Source: Bacteroidales bacterium CF (GTDB taxonomy: Bacteria > Bacteroidota > Bacteroidia > Bacteroidales > UBA932). From it: a stretch of 64,000 nucleotides of DNA. The notes below the pieces were generated by a model that worked only from the letters and a program-made list of their open reading frames with translations, was not told the DNA's origin and searched no databases. This document shows, piece after piece, positions 42,442 through 52,259 of this stretch. Where the stretch lies: positions 806,001-870,000 of the forward strand of contig CP006772.1 of the NCBI GenBank assembly GCA_000473305.1, given 5' to 3'. The translations under genes and the position numbers were made by a program. How positions within the stretch are numbered: the first letter of the stretch is position 1; each line of letters starts with the position of its first letter.

Positions 42442-45414
42442 CTATAGTTTTCTCTTGACCTCAACTATGGTGTATGCTTCAATCATATCACCAGTCTTAA
42501 TGTCATTGAAGTTTTCCACGTTCAGACCGCAATCGTAACCGGCAGATACCTCTTTAACATCATCCTTGAATCTTTTGAGAGATCCCAACGATCCTTGGTA
42601 AACTACTATACCGTCCCTGATTACACGGATTTTTGCATTTCTTATCAGCTTGCCCTCTTTAACCATACAGCCGGCAATTGTTCCAACCTTTGATATCTTG
42701 AATACCTCGCGGACTTCTGCTGTAGCTGTAATCTCCTCTTTCTCCTCAGGTGCAAGCATACCCTCGATACCACTCTTAACCTCGTTAATCGCATCGTAGA
42801 TAACAGAGTAGAGACGAATCTCAATCTCCTCCTTCTCGGCCAGTTTTCTGGCATTTGACGAAGGTCTTACCTGGAATCCGATGATAATTGCATTGGATGC
42901 GGCTGCAAGGAGAACATCACTTTCAGATATTGCACCAACAGCTTTGTGAATTACATTGACATGTATCTCCTCATTAGAGAGTTTGATAAGTGAATCAGAG
43001 AGTGCCTCGATAGATCCGTCAACGTCTCCTTTCACTATTATATTAAGCTCCTGGAAGTTTCCGATTGCGATACGGCGACCGATCTCCTCAAGGGTAATAT
43101 GCTTCTGGGTTTTAAGACCCTGGATTCGTAGAAGCTGCTCTCTCTTGTTGGCAAGATCCCTTGCCTCCTTCTCATCTTCCATCACATTGAATGTCTCACC
43201 GGCAGCCGGAGCTCCGTTAAGACCGAGAATTGACACAGGAGTTGAAGGACCGGCCTCTGTGACCTTCTGGCCCCTCTCGTTGAACATGGCTTTCACTCTT
43301 CCGGTATGGCTTCCGCTAAGCATTACATCTCCGATTTTCAATGTGCCGGATTGAACAAGAATCGTTGCCAGGTATCCGCGTCCTTTATCAAGTGATGACT
43401 CTATAATTGACCCGTGAGCTCTCTTGTTGGGGTTCGCCTTTAATTCAAGAAGCTCAGCCTCGAGAAGAACCTTTTCAAGAAGCTTGTCTACGTTGAGACC
43501 TTTCTTTGCAGAGATCTCCTGGCATTGGTACTTACCGCCCCAATCCTCAACAAGCAGATTCATTGTCGATAGTTGTTCACGGATTTTTTCGGCATTTGAC
43601 CCCGGTTTGTCAATCTTGTTTATTGCAAATATCATAGGGACACCGGCCGCCTGAGCATGGTTGATAGCCTCTCTTGTCTGTGGCATCACAGCATCGTCGG
43701 CTGCTATTATGATAATTGCAAGGTCTGTTATCTTTGCTCCACGTGCACGCATCGCTGTAAATGCCTCGTGACCCGGAGTGTCGAGGAATGTGATCCTTTG
43801 GCCGTCCGGTAATTTAACATTGTATGCACCGATGTGCTGGGTAATACCTCCGGCCTCTCCGGCTATCACATTCGCTTTACGTATATAGTCGAGCAGCGAT
43901 GTTTTACCATGGTCTACGTGTCCCATTACAGTGACAATCGGTGGACGCGGCATGAGATTCTCATCGGCATCATTATCTTCTTGTATTGCCTCCTGTATAT
44001 CGGCTGATATGAATTCCACCTTAAATCCGAACTCTTCTGCAACGAGAACCATAGCCTCAGCGTCAAGACGCTGGTTTATCGAAACCATAAGACCAAGATT
44101 CATACAAGCCTCTATTACCTTTGTAACAGGAACATCCATCATCACAGAGAGATCATTTACAGTTACAAATTCGGTAACTCTCAAAATGTTGCTCGCAAGT
44201 TCCTGAAGTTCCTGCTCCACCAACATCTTCTGATTTGCTATCTCTCTCTTATCCTTACGGTATTTTGACCCCTTTGTCTTGCCTTTGTTCTCAATCATCT
44301 TGGCATAGGTCTCCTTGATCTGCTTCTGAACAGCATCCTCATCGACCTCATTCCTTACAGGTTTGAACCTCTCGTTCCTCAAATGTTTGACTAGCTTCTG
44401 AGGCGGGTTGGCCGGACGGTTTTTCTGTGAAGGATCACTCACTCCTTTCGACTCTTTGGAAAGATCAATCTTCTCCTTGTTGGGTTTGTGAATTCTCTCC
44501 CGCTTTCCTTTATTGGCGTTATTGTGAGGATTCTGCCTTTGCTCCGGTTTTTTCTTCTCAAACTGAGAAAGATCCATTGTGCCATTTATCTTAAGTCCTG
44601 AAAGCTTTTCAACTTTTGTTTCAATGTGTATTGGTTCAGGTCTTTTATAGTTTTCTGTTCTCTCGGTATGGGTCACTATATTTTCGTTTCGTTCTTTATT
44701 CTCAGTGAATTTGATCTCTTTAGCCGGAGTCTCGGACTTTATGATTTCTGGCTTTTTAGGCTCTTCAATTGGCTTAACCTTCTCTTCAGGGGCTATTGGA
44801 GTTTCGGTTTTCTGAACAATCTCAACAACAGGAGCCGGTTTTTCTTCTTTCACAGGTTTAACCTCCTCTGCTATTATCACAGGGGCAGATCCCTCTATTG
44901 GTTTTTCCGGTTCAGGAACGACTACCTCGGCTTTTACCGGTTCTGCCGGGCGCTCCTCTTCCTTGTGGATGACACTCTCGACCTTTATAGGAGCACTCTC
45001 TTCAGGTTGTACTGTAGGAGCAGGTGGTTGAACAGTGGCATGCGATGCCGGCTTATTCAACTTGTCAAGGTCTATTTTTCCCAGAACTTTTGGAGGAGTA
45101 GGGGGTTCTACAAGACTTGTCTTTATGAATACCTCTTTAACAGAAACATAGTCATCGCCGTCTTCTGATTTTGACCCTTCTGACTTTTCGGTAATATCTT
45201 TAACCTTTATAGCAACCTTTTTTGATTGCTCCTTAATAATCTGCTCCTTGCCGAACTCTTTCTGTACAAGAGCATATATCTCAGGAGTCACCTTTGTTGT
45301 CGGAAGAGGTTCAATCTCAATTTTCTTACTTTTAAGATAGTCAATAAGGGTCCCCATCCCGATATTGAACTCTTTAAGTATTCGGTTTATTCTTATGTTT
45401 TCGTTTGCTGTCAT
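42442..45414 (-). CDS. infB: Translation initiation factor IF-2
   Basis: A 990-residue GTPase that brings initiator tRNA to the ribosome. The first 400 residues are a long Pro/Glu/Lys-rich extension ([16 protein letters not shown] and similar), low in complexity and usual for Bacteroidota. The G domain has [33 protein letters not shown] and [13 protein letters not shown], followed by the C-terminal beta barrels. It is the last gene of rimP-nusA-infB. The large shadow frames on the other strand in the acidic/basic extension are not genes. Confidence 0.97.
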   Translation of the reverse strand: MTANENIRINRILKEFNIGMGTLIDYLKSKKIEIEPLPTTKVTPEIYALVQKEFGKEQIIKEQSKKVAIKVKDITEKSEGSKSEDGDDYVSVKEVFIKTSLVEPPTPPKVLGKIDLDKLNKPASHATVQPPAPTVQPEESAPIKVESVIHKEEERPAEPVKAEVVVPEPEKPIEGSAPVIIAEEVKPVKEEKPAPVVEIVQKTETPIAPEEKVKPIEEPKKPEIIKSETPAKEIKFTENKERNENIVTHTERTENYKRPEPIHIETKVEKLSGLKINGTMDLSQFEKKKPEQRQNPHNNANKGKRERIHKPNKEKIDLSKESKGVSDPSQKNRPANPPQKLVKHLRNERFKPVRNEVDEDAVQKQIKETYAKMIENKGKTKGSKYRKDKREIANQKMLVEQELQELASNILRVTEFVTVNDLSVMMDVPVTKVIEACMNLGLMVSINQRLDAEAMVLVAEEFGFKVEFISADIQEAIQEDNDADENLMPRPPIVTVMGHVDHGKTSLLDYIRKANVIAGEAGGITQHIGAYNVKLPDGQRITFLDTPGHEAFTAMRARGAKITDLAIIIIAADDAVMPQTREAINHAQAAGVPMIFAINKIDKPGSNAEKIREQLSTMNLLVEDWGGKYQCQEISAKKGLNVDKLLEKVLLEAELLELKANPNKRAHGSIIESSLDKGRGYLATILVQSGTLKIGDVMLSGSHTGRVKAMFNERGQKVTEAGPSTPVSILGLNGAPAAGETFNVMEDEKEARDLANKREQLLRIQGLKTQKHITLEEIGRRIAIGNFQELNIIVKGDVDGSIEALSDSLIKLSNEEIHVNVIHKAVGAISESDVLLAAASNAIIIGFQVRPSSNARKLAEKEEIEIRLYSVIYDAINEVKSGIEGMLAPEEKEEITATAEVREVFKISKVGTIAGCMVKEGKLIRNAKIRVIRDGIVVYQGSLGSLKRFKDDVKEVSAGYDCGLNVENFNDIKTGDMIEAYTIVEVKRKL

Positions 45415-45435
45415 TAACTATCCTCCAGATAAATA

Positions 45436-46671
45436 TTATTCTTCAAATTCAGCCCTCAATATACGCTGCACCTCTGCGACAGTCTCGTCGTCGAGGTCTG
45501 CTCTTCTAACTATTTCTGATGCTGGCAGTGCAAGAACACTCTTTGCTGTATCGCATCCTATGTTGTTCAAAGCGGTTATTATCCACTCATCTATCTCATC
45601 ACTGAAGTCGCTGAGAAGTACGTCCTCCTCATCTTCATCCTCTAGATCACGGAATACATCAATCTCCATTCCGATTAGCATACCTGCGAGCTTAATGTTA
45701 CTTCCCCCTTTTCCTATGGCAAGAGAGACATCGTTTGGCTTAAGATATACTCCGACTTTTTTCTCCTCTTCGTTAATCTTGATTGAAGATATCTTGGCCG
45801 GGCTGAGTGCTCTCTGGATGAGAAGCTGCATATTGGAAGTCCAGTTTATGATGTCTATGTTCTCATTTCTCAACTCTCTCACAATACCGTGTATCCTTGA
45901 GCCCTTAACGCCCACACATGCTCCTACAGGATCTATCCTCTCGTCATAAGACTCAACGGCAACTTTTGCCCTTTCACCGGGCATACGGACAATCTTCTTA
46001 ATTGTAATCAGACCGTCGAAAATCTCAGGAACCTCCTGCTCAAAAAGTCTTTCAAGGAAGACCGGAGATGTCCTCGACAATGTGATAATTGGTTTGTTGT
46101 TCTCCATCTCTACTTTTGAAACGACAGCCCTTATAGAATCGCCCTTTCTGAAAAAGTCAGATGGAATTTGTTCTGTTTTAGGAAGAAGAAGCTCATTTCC
46201 CTCCTCATCCATGACAAGAACCTCTTTTCTCCATGCCTGATAAACCTCGCCTACGATAATCTCACCTATACGGTCTTTATATTTATTGTAAAGATTTGCC
46301 TTCTCAATATCCATTATCCTTCCGGAGAGGTTCTGACGAAGGTTGAGAATCCCTCTTCTCCCGAAGCTGGCCAGTTTTACCTCTTCAGTATACTGTTCAC
46401 CTATCTCGTAAGAGTCATCAATCTTTGACACCTCATCCAAGGATATCTGAGTACTTGGGTCTTCTACTGTATCAACAACCTCACGGTTTCGCCAAATCTC
46501 AAAATCCCCCTTGTCAATATTTATAATAATGTCAAAATTATCTGCAGTTCCATACATTTTGATCAGCTGATTGCGGAAGACATCTTCCAGAACGCTCATC
46601 ATTGTAGGGCGGTCGATGTTCTTTAACTCTTTAAATTCTGCGAATGTGCTTACTAAATTTAACCCTTCCAT
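45436..46671 (-). CDS. nusA: Transcription termination/antitermination factor NusA
   Basis: A 411-residue factor that binds RNA polymerase and nascent RNA. The N-terminal domain is followed by S1 (GEIIVGEVYQAWRKEVLVMD), KH1 (RVDPVGACVG form: RIDPVGACVGVKGSRI) and KH2 (KKVGVYLKPNDVSLAIGKGGSNIKLA, split). A short acidic helical end with DDETVAEVQRIL closes it. Gene order with rimP and infB is conserved across bacteria. NusA often limits its own operon, which is of interest given the leader hairpin at 47183-47204. Confidence 0.97.
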   Translation of the reverse strand: MEGLNLVSTFAEFKELKNIDRPTMMSVLEDVFRNQLIKMYGTADNFDIIINIDKGDFEIWRNREVVDTVEDPSTQISLDEVSKIDDSYEIGEQYTEEVKLASFGRRGILNLRQNLSGRIMDIEKANLYNKYKDRIGEIIVGEVYQAWRKEVLVMDEEGNELLLPKTEQIPSDFFRKGDSIRAVVSKVEMENNKPIITLSRTSPVFLERLFEQEVPEIFDGLITIKKIVRMPGERAKVAVESYDERIDPVGACVGVKGSRIHGIVRELRNENIDIINWTSNMQLLIQRALSPAKISSIKINEEEKKVGVYLKPNDVSLAIGKGGSNIKLAGMLIGMEIDVFRDLEDEDEEDVLLSDFSDEIDEWIITALNNIGCDTAKSVLALPASEIVRRADLDDETVAEVQRILRAEFEE

Positions 46672-46693
46672 ATAGGTTGTCTGATTTAAAGTA

Positions 46694-47164
46694 TTATCTA
46701 AAATTTATAAATGGCTTGGTAGATTTTATATCAGAAAGAGGGAGTCTCTCACGGGTCTCTCTCTTCTCTTTTCTTTTCTTACCTTCAACAGCCACCATTT
46801 TTGTGTATTCTATGTCAATATATTCTTCAGAGGCTTCTGCAAGGATACCTGTTATCTTCGCACCATCTTTCCTGAGAACGGTTACCTCTTTTCCCAGGTA
46901 CTTCCTGTATTGCAACAAAACCCTGAAAGGCTGGTCAAGTCCGGCAGATGTTACTGTCAATGAGTAATCTTCAATATCCCTGTCCACAGCATCGAGTATT
47001 ATCCTGTTGATATCAGTGCAGTTGTCGAGGTTAACATCTGAATCCAGTGATTCAACTGTAATTTCTATATCGTTATCAGGGCTGATTGTTATATCAACCA
47101 GGAATAACGAATTGTCTGCCAGGTATTTCTCAATCAGAGATGCCAACTTTTCTTTCTGGATCAT
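46694..47164 (-). CDS. rimP: Ribosome maturation factor RimP
   Basis: A 156-residue protein needed for 30S subunit maturation. Features are the N-terminal LFLVDITISPDNDIEITVES, the central LDNCTDINRIILDAVDR and SAGLDQPFRV. The C-terminal Sm-like domain has LRKDGAKITGILAEA. It starts the rimP-nusA-infB transcript, with a 55-base leader and a full promoter upstream. Confidence 0.94.
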   Translation of the reverse strand: MIQKEKLASLIEKYLADNSLFLVDITISPDNDIEITVESLDSDVNLDNCTDINRIILDAVDRDIEDYSLTVTSAGLDQPFRVLLQYRKYLGKEVTVLRKDGAKITGILAEASEEYIDIEYTKMVAVEGKKRKEKRETRERLPLSDIKSTKPFINFR

Positions 47165-47182
47165 AATACTGAATTTACAAAA

Positions 47183-47204
47183 TAAGGGGACTCCCGTCCC
47201 CTTA
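47183..47204 (-). promoter_or_regulatory. Leader hairpin (possible attenuator) of rimP-nusA-infB
   Basis: On the minus strand TAAGGGGAC and GTCCCCTTA form a perfect 9-bp stem with a four-base loop, followed by TTTTG. It lies between the promoter at 47256-47226 and the rimP start at 47164, so it is inside the leader and not behind another gene. This is the layout of an attenuator, although the T run is short. Confidence 0.55.
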
Positions 47205-47225
47205 CATCTTTTCCTTAAACCGGTG

Positions 47226-47256
47226 CAAATATAGAAATTATATTATTAACATCAAA
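47226..47256 (-). promoter_or_regulatory. Promoter for rimP-nusA-infB
   Basis: Read on the minus strand: TTTG at 47256-47253, a 19-bp spacer and TATATTTG at 47233-47226, a full Bacteroidota consensus. The start of transcription should be near 47220. Confidence 0.75.
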
Positions 47257-47285
47257 ATAATTTTATATTTTCATAACTTTACATT

Positions 47286-48461
47286 ATGGTAAATAACAAT
47301 AAAATAATTAATGATCCTGTCCATGGTTTTATAAATATACCATCAGGACTTATACAGGAGATCATAGAACATCCATACTTCCAGCGCCTGAGAGACATAA
47401 AGCAACTTGGTATGACCAATCTTGTCTATCCGGGGGCTACACATTCAAGACTTATCCATGCTATAGGGGCGATGCACCTTATGAAAGAGGCTATTGTAAC
47501 GCTCCGAAGCAAAGGGGTGGATATCGACTCTTCGGAGGAAGAGGCATCAATGTGTGCAATGTTGCTGCATGATATCGGACATGGTCCGTTCAGTCATACT
47601 CTCGAGCACAATATCCTCAGAGGAATTTCGCATGAGGAGATCTCTCTGGCTATGATGAGGCAGATAAACAAAGAGAAGGAGGGACGGCTGGAAAAAACCA
47701 TTCAGATATTTGAAGACGGATATCCTAAGCATTTCCTGCACCAGCTTGTATCAAGCCAGCTGGATGTGGACAGGCTCGATTATCTTCGCCGTGACAGTTT
47801 TTTTTCCGGTGTTGCAGAGGGAATGATAGGGCATGAGAGAATCATCAAGATGCTAAATGTGCATGATAACTCCCTTGTGGTTGAGGAAAAAGGGATATAC
47901 TCTGTTGAGAAGTTCCTTATCTCAAGGAGATTGATGTACTGGCAGGTATATCTCCATAAAACCGTTATTGCTGCAGAGCAACTGTTAATTCAGATTTTGA
48001 TAAGGGCAAGTGAACTGGTAAATAATTCAGTTGATTTACCGGGTTCTCCGGCTATTATATATTTTATGAAAAACACATTTTCCCGGGAAGATCTTAATAA
48101 CAAAGCCCTTTTGGATAAATTTGCCCTTCTTGACGACAACGATTTTATATCGGCTATCAAGCAGTGGCAGTCATGCGACGACAAGATACTGTCATCTCTC
48201 TGCAGGGATCTTACAATGAGGCGATTGCCCAAAATAGTCCTATCTTCCGAACCTGTTGATTATGAAGGTTCTGACGGTAGTGGCTATCTAGTCAGGAGTG
48301 GTGAGGTGTTAAACAGTGGGTATGACATTAAGGGTGAATATATAGGGATTCTCTCCAAAGACGGGATTGTCAGGAATATATACGATATATCAGATATGCT
48401 ATCTGCCAAGGCTTTTTCTCAAGTCACAAAAAAATACTTTCTTTGCACAGCCAAATCATGA
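47286..48461 (+). CDS. HD-domain phosphohydrolase (dGTPase-like)
   Basis: A 391-residue cytosolic protein with an HD metal-dependent phosphohydrolase domain. It begins NDPVHGFINIPSGLIQEII, followed by HSRLIHAIGAMHLM, the HD pair in MLLHDIGHGPFSHTLEH, and a late LVSSQLDVDRLDYLRRDSFFSG. This is the pattern of the dNTPase/SAMHD1-like group. It would remove triphosphate from dNTPs, but the substrate is not established here. Its stop overlaps the lpxD start (ATGA), so it heads the lipid A gene run. Confidence 0.88.
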   Translation: MVNNNKIINDPVHGFINIPSGLIQEIIEHPYFQRLRDIKQLGMTNLVYPGATHSRLIHAIGAMHLMKEAIVTLRSKGVDIDSSEEEASMCAMLLHDIGHGPFSHTLEHNILRGISHEEISLAMMRQINKEKEGRLEKTIQIFEDGYPKHFLHQLVSSQLDVDRLDYLRRDSFFSGVAEGMIGHERIIKMLNVHDNSLVVEEKGIYSVEKFLISRRLMYWQVYLHKTVIAAEQLLIQILIRASELVNNSVDLPGSPAIIYFMKNTFSREDLNNKALLDKFALLDDNDFISAIKQWQSCDDKILSSLCRDLTMRRLPKIVLSSEPVDYEGSDGSGYLVRSGEVLNSGYDIKGEYIGILSKDGIVRNIYDISDMLSAKAFSQVTKKYFLCTAKS

Positions 48462-49462
48462 AAAAACAGATGAAAATAACAGCGAAAACAATAGCTGAGT
48501 TAGTACAAGGTGAAATTGTTGGCGATCCCGAGACAGTTGTAAGCACAATTACCAAGATAGAGCAGAGCAAGAAAGGTTCTATCAGTTTTTATGCTAATCA
48601 CAAATACGAGAAGTACCTATACAATACAAAGTCTAGCATAATCCTTATTAACAGGGATTTTTCCCCGACACAGCATATTCCTGCACAATGTATTATTAAA
48701 GTAGATAATGCATATCAGTGCATGCCGGCTTTACTCGATCTATTCAATACAATCAAGGCCAAGAATAAAAGAGGGAGGGGTTTCTTTACCAAGATTTCAT
48801 GGACTGCAAAGATCGGTAGGAACGCCTATGTGGGTTCTCACTCCTATGTGGGAAAACGGGCTGTAATAGGCAATGGCTCGCAGGTATATCCTCACTCATA
48901 CATAGGTGACAATGTGGTTATCGGAGAGAATACAATTATATATCCCGGGGTAAAGATCTATGCAGCCTGCAGGGTCGGATCAAACTGTATTATACATGCT
49001 AATGCTGTGATAGGAGCTGACGGGTTCGGTTTTTCACCGGACAGTGACGGAGTTTACAGAAAAGTGCCCCAGATTGGTAATGTAGTGATAGAAGATAATT
49101 GTGAGATTGGAGCAAATACAACAATTGACAGGGCAACAATGGGATCAACCATTATCAGGAGAGGCGTTAAACTTGACAACCTGATTCAGATAGCCCACAA
49201 TTGCGATATAGGGGAGAATACTGTTATTGCTGCTCAGGCGGGCATAGCAGGCTCGACAACAATCGGAAAGAACTGTATGTTGGGAGGACAGGTAGGAGTT
49301 GGCGATCACATTGTGATAGCAGATAACACTATAATTACGTCTCAGGCAGGTATACTCAGCAGTATAAAAGTGCCGGGAAGAATGTTGGCCGGATCACCTG
49401 CCATAGATTACAAGGATTACATGAAGTCTTACGCAATCTTCAAGAATCTGCATAAAAGATAG
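48458..49462 (+). CDS. lpxD: UDP-3-O-acylglucosamine N-acyltransferase
   Basis: A 334-residue acyltransferase that adds the second acyl chain in lipid A synthesis. The N-terminal uridine-binding domain ends near residue 100. Then come left-handed beta-helix hexapeptide repeats (IGRNAYVGSHSYVGKRAVIG; IGADGFGFSPDSDG; LIQIAHNCDIGENTVIAAQ), with the catalytic histidine in IAHNCDIG. The start at 48458 overlaps the HD gene as ATGA; an in-frame upstream ATG at 48443 would overlap more. Confidence 0.94.
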   Translation: MKKQMKITAKTIAELVQGEIVGDPETVVSTITKIEQSKKGSISFYANHKYEKYLYNTKSSIILINRDFSPTQHIPAQCIIKVDNAYQCMPALLDLFNTIKAKNKRGRGFFTKISWTAKIGRNAYVGSHSYVGKRAVIGNGSQVYPHSYIGDNVVIGENTIIYPGVKIYAACRVGSNCIIHANAVIGADGFGFSPDSDGVYRKVPQIGNVVIEDNCEIGANTTIDRATMGSTIIRRGVKLDNLIQIAHNCDIGENTVIAAQAGIAGSTTIGKNCMLGGQVGVGDHIVIADNTIITSQAGILSSIKVPGRMLAGSPAIDYKDYMKSYAIFKNLHKR

Positions 49463-49465
49463 ATC

Positions 49466-50845
49466 ATGCAGAGTACAATAGCAGATGTAGTGGCATTTTC
49501 CGGAAAAGGACTGCATACCGGAGCTTCGGTCAGGATGGAGATACATCCCGCATCCGGAAACCATGGTATTGTATTCCGCCGGATTGATTTGCCGGGCGAA
49601 CCTGAGATTCCTGCTCTTGCTGAATTTGTCTCTACAACAAAAAGGGGAACCACAATAGCAAAGGGAGAGGCCAGTGTCTCGACAATCGAACATATAATGG
49701 CAACATTGTTTGCTTGTGGAATTGACAACGCCTTAATAAAGATTAATGGGCCAGAGGTCCCGATAATGGATGGCAGTGCTGAAGAGTTTGCGGGTCTCAT
49801 TTATAAAACAGGTGTCAAAAAACTGGACAAACCCCGCAAATCCTATACGCCAAGAAAGGAAATACATTACAAAGATGATAGCAGCGAGGCTGAGATACGT
49901 ATAATACCTGCTAAAGATTATTCAATTGATTTAGAGATAGATTTTAATTCGGATATTATTGGAAGACAGAGGGCACACTTTGATCAAACAAGCGATTTCC
50001 TCAAAGATATTGCTCCATGCAGGACATTTGTATTTCTTGAAGATGTAATGCCTCTTTTAAAGAGCAACCTGATAAAAGGAGGGGACATAGATAATGCAAT
50101 AGTGATTGCCGATAAGGAAATCCCAAATGAGGAGAAGGAATATTTAAAAAGTGCACACCCCGAGATTTTTACAAGCGATATTAAAAGAGGATATATCAAT
50201 ACCTCGGGCTTGAGATGCGAGAATGAATGTGCAAGGCATAAACTGCTTGATATTCTCGGAGACCTCTCTCTGGTGGGAATTCCTATAAACGCCAGAATAG
50301 AGGCTAAAAAATCTGGACATAGTATTAACACAATAGTAGCAAAAATTATGAGAAATGATTTAATGGAGTCTGGAGCCATTCCACAATATGACCCAAACAA
50401 GGAACCTGTTGTAGATATTAATGGAATAAAGAAACTTTTGCCCCACAGACCTCCATTCCTTATGGTTGACAGAATTTCTGAGATGTCAGAAAATGTTGTA
50501 GTCGGGATAAAGACTATCGGCATAAATGAAGGATATTTCATCGGACACTTTCCTGATGAGCCTGTAATGCCGGGTGTATTGATTCTTGAGACAATGGCTC
50601 AGGTTGGCGGAATATTGGTACTCAACGGTGTTGATGAACCGGAAAAATACTCTACATACTTTGCTAAGATAGACAAGGTGAAGTTCAAAAAGAAGGTAGT
50701 TCCCGGTGATGTACTGGTGATAAAGATGGTATTGACACAACCACTCAGAAGGTCAATCGTATGTATGAGAGGTGAGGTATATGTCGGCAATACTCTGGTT
50801 TGTGAAGGGGAGATGGTTGCTCAGGTTATCAAGAACAAGGAATAA
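49466..50845 (+). CDS. lpxC/fabZ: Bifunctional LpxC/FabZ: UDP-3-O-acyl-GlcNAc deacetylase and hydroxyacyl-ACP dehydratase
   Basis: A 459-residue fusion. Residues 1 to about 300 are LpxC, the zinc deacetylase committing to lipid A: VSTIEHIMATLFACGIDN and GHSINTIVA hold metal and catalytic histidines. From about residue 310 the FabZ part begins: LLPHRPPFLMVDRI, then GHFPDEPVMPGVLILETMAQVGG with the catalytic histidine and glutamate. This fusion is common in Bacteroidota and couples lipid A and fatty acid steps. It sits between lpxD and lpxA with 3 and 12 bp gaps. Confidence 0.96.
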   Translation: MQSTIADVVAFSGKGLHTGASVRMEIHPASGNHGIVFRRIDLPGEPEIPALAEFVSTTKRGTTIAKGEASVSTIEHIMATLFACGIDNALIKINGPEVPIMDGSAEEFAGLIYKTGVKKLDKPRKSYTPRKEIHYKDDSSEAEIRIIPAKDYSIDLEIDFNSDIIGRQRAHFDQTSDFLKDIAPCRTFVFLEDVMPLLKSNLIKGGDIDNAIVIADKEIPNEEKEYLKSAHPEIFTSDIKRGYINTSGLRCENECARHKLLDILGDLSLVGIPINARIEAKKSGHSINTIVAKIMRNDLMESGAIPQYDPNKEPVVDINGIKKLLPHRPPFLMVDRISEMSENVVVGIKTIGINEGYFIGHFPDEPVMPGVLILETMAQVGGILVLNGVDEPEKYSTYFAKIDKVKFKKKVVPGDVLVIKMVLTQPLRRSIVCMRGEVYVGNTLVCEGEMVAQVIKNKE

Positions 50846-50857
50846 AATAGATTCATT

Positions 50858-51649
50858 ATGAGTGAGGCTTACATTCATCCAAAGGCTAAAATAGGCAAAA
50901 ATGTCACTATTGGCCCTTTTTGCTATATAGCAGAGCATGTAGAAATCGGAGACGGAACCATTCTGGATCCTCATGTTACAATCCTTGATTATGTTAAAAT
51001 CGGGAAGAACAACAAAATTTCCTCAGGTGCTGTTTTGGGTTCACTGCCTCAGGATGTTGGATTTGCCAATGAAGAGACCTGGCTTGAGATTGGAGACAAC
51101 AATCTCTTAAGAGAGTTCTCAAACATGGCCAGAGGTACCTTTCACGGCAGAGGTAAGACTGTTATGGGAAATGACAATATGCTGATGGCATATTCCCATG
51201 TGGCTCATGATTGCATAATCGGCAACGGGACTATAATAGTAAGTTATGTTGCCCTCGCCGGTTTTTCAGAGGTGCATGATTATGCCACTATCGGTGGACA
51301 GGCAGGTGTTCATCAGTTTAACCGAGTTGGAGCTCACTGTATGATTGCCGCCTCTTCTAGAATATTGAAGGATGTTCCTCCTTATGTCCTGACAGGACGA
51401 AATCCTGTAGCTTTTTACAAGCTTAATCTTGTCGGACTTCGGAGAAGAGGTTTTACCAGAGAGCAGATTGACAGAATAGAGAGCATTTACAGGACTCTGT
51501 ACGACTCTGGTCTGAATGTGTCGGATGCCTGCGTAAAAATAGAGAATGATTTTGAGGAGAGTATCGAGAAAAGGACAATACTCGACTTTATAAAAAGTTC
51601 AAAGAGGGGTATAGTTCCCAAGGTTTCCAAGTTTTTGTCGCATGATTGA
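50858..51649 (+). CDS. lpxA: UDP-N-acetylglucosamine acyltransferase
   Basis: A 263-residue trimeric enzyme for the first step of lipid A synthesis. It starts HPKAKIGKNVTIGPFCYIAE and continues with hexapeptide repeats. The catalytic histidine region is MLMAYSHVAHDCIIGN and the late conserved part is GGQAGVHQFNRVGAHCMI. The C-terminal helices are typical of LpxA. It overlaps the next gene by 8 bp. Confidence 0.95.
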   Translation: MSEAYIHPKAKIGKNVTIGPFCYIAEHVEIGDGTILDPHVTILDYVKIGKNNKISSGAVLGSLPQDVGFANEETWLEIGDNNLLREFSNMARGTFHGRGKTVMGNDNMLMAYSHVAHDCIIGNGTIIVSYVALAGFSEVHDYATIGGQAGVHQFNRVGAHCMIAASSRILKDVPPYVLTGRNPVAFYKLNLVGLRRRGFTREQIDRIESIYRTLYDSGLNVSDACVKIENDFEESIEKRTILDFIKSSKRGIVPKVSKFLSHD

Positions 51650-52259
51650 ACCTGAGGTTGACAACTACTATCTCTCAACGGCATATTTGCCCCCTGTCGC
51701 TTATGTAAAAGTGATCTCAGGCTCTTCTGCAACTTTTATAGAGAAGTCTGAAAACTATCAGAAGCAGTCATACAGGAACCGATGTTACATATACAGTGCA
51801 AATGGTCCGTTACCTTTAATAATACCGATAGTCAGGGGAGGTGATGACCGAAAGATTGACACGATAAGGATTGATTATTCCAAAGAGTGGCAAAAACAGC
51901 ACTGGAGGGCAATCTTCTCAGCATACAACACTTCACCTTTTTTTGACTATTATAAAGATGATATTTATCCGTTTTATTGTAATCAGGAGCCATATCTTCT
52001 TAATTTCAACACAAAAATACTAAACACCATTCTTGAGCTCGTCGGTCTGGATGCCAGACCAGGGTTCACAAATGAATTCAGAGATTGTGTCGATGGGGTG
52101 GATTTGAGAGATGCCATCCACCCGAAACGAGATGAAGAGACTGAAAATAAATATGGGCAATACCATCAGGTATTTGCCCATAAATACGGATTCATTCCGA
52201 ACCTCTCCATAATTGACCTCCTCTTCAATGAGGGGCCAAATGCCATCACATACCTTTAA
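51642..52259 (+). CDS. WbqC-like family protein
   Basis: A 205-residue protein of the WbqC-like family, often near polysaccharide genes. Motifs are STAYLPPVAYVKVI at the N-terminus, KQSYRNRCYIYSANGPLPLIIPI, and EWQKQHWRAIFSAYNTSPFFDYY. The family has an uncertain enzymatic role. It closes the lpx run, overlapping lpxA by 8 bp and sharing 4 bp, including stop codons, with the convergent FadL-like gene. Confidence 0.85.
   Translation: MIEPEVDNYYLSTAYLPPVAYVKVISGSSATFIEKSENYQKQSYRNRCYIYSANGPLPLIIPIVRGGDDRKIDTIRIDYSKEWQKQHWRAIFSAYNTSPFFDYYKDDIYPFYCNQEPYLLNFNTKILNTILELVGLDARPGFTNEFRDCVDGVDLRDAIHPKRDEETENKYGQYHQVFAHKYGFIPNLSIIDLLFNEGPNAITYL

Noticed and set aside
44626-45168. 180-residue Phe/Leu/Tyr-rich plus-strand frame
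   Set aside because: Reverse complement of the Glu/Lys/Pro-rich IF-2 extension; no family features.
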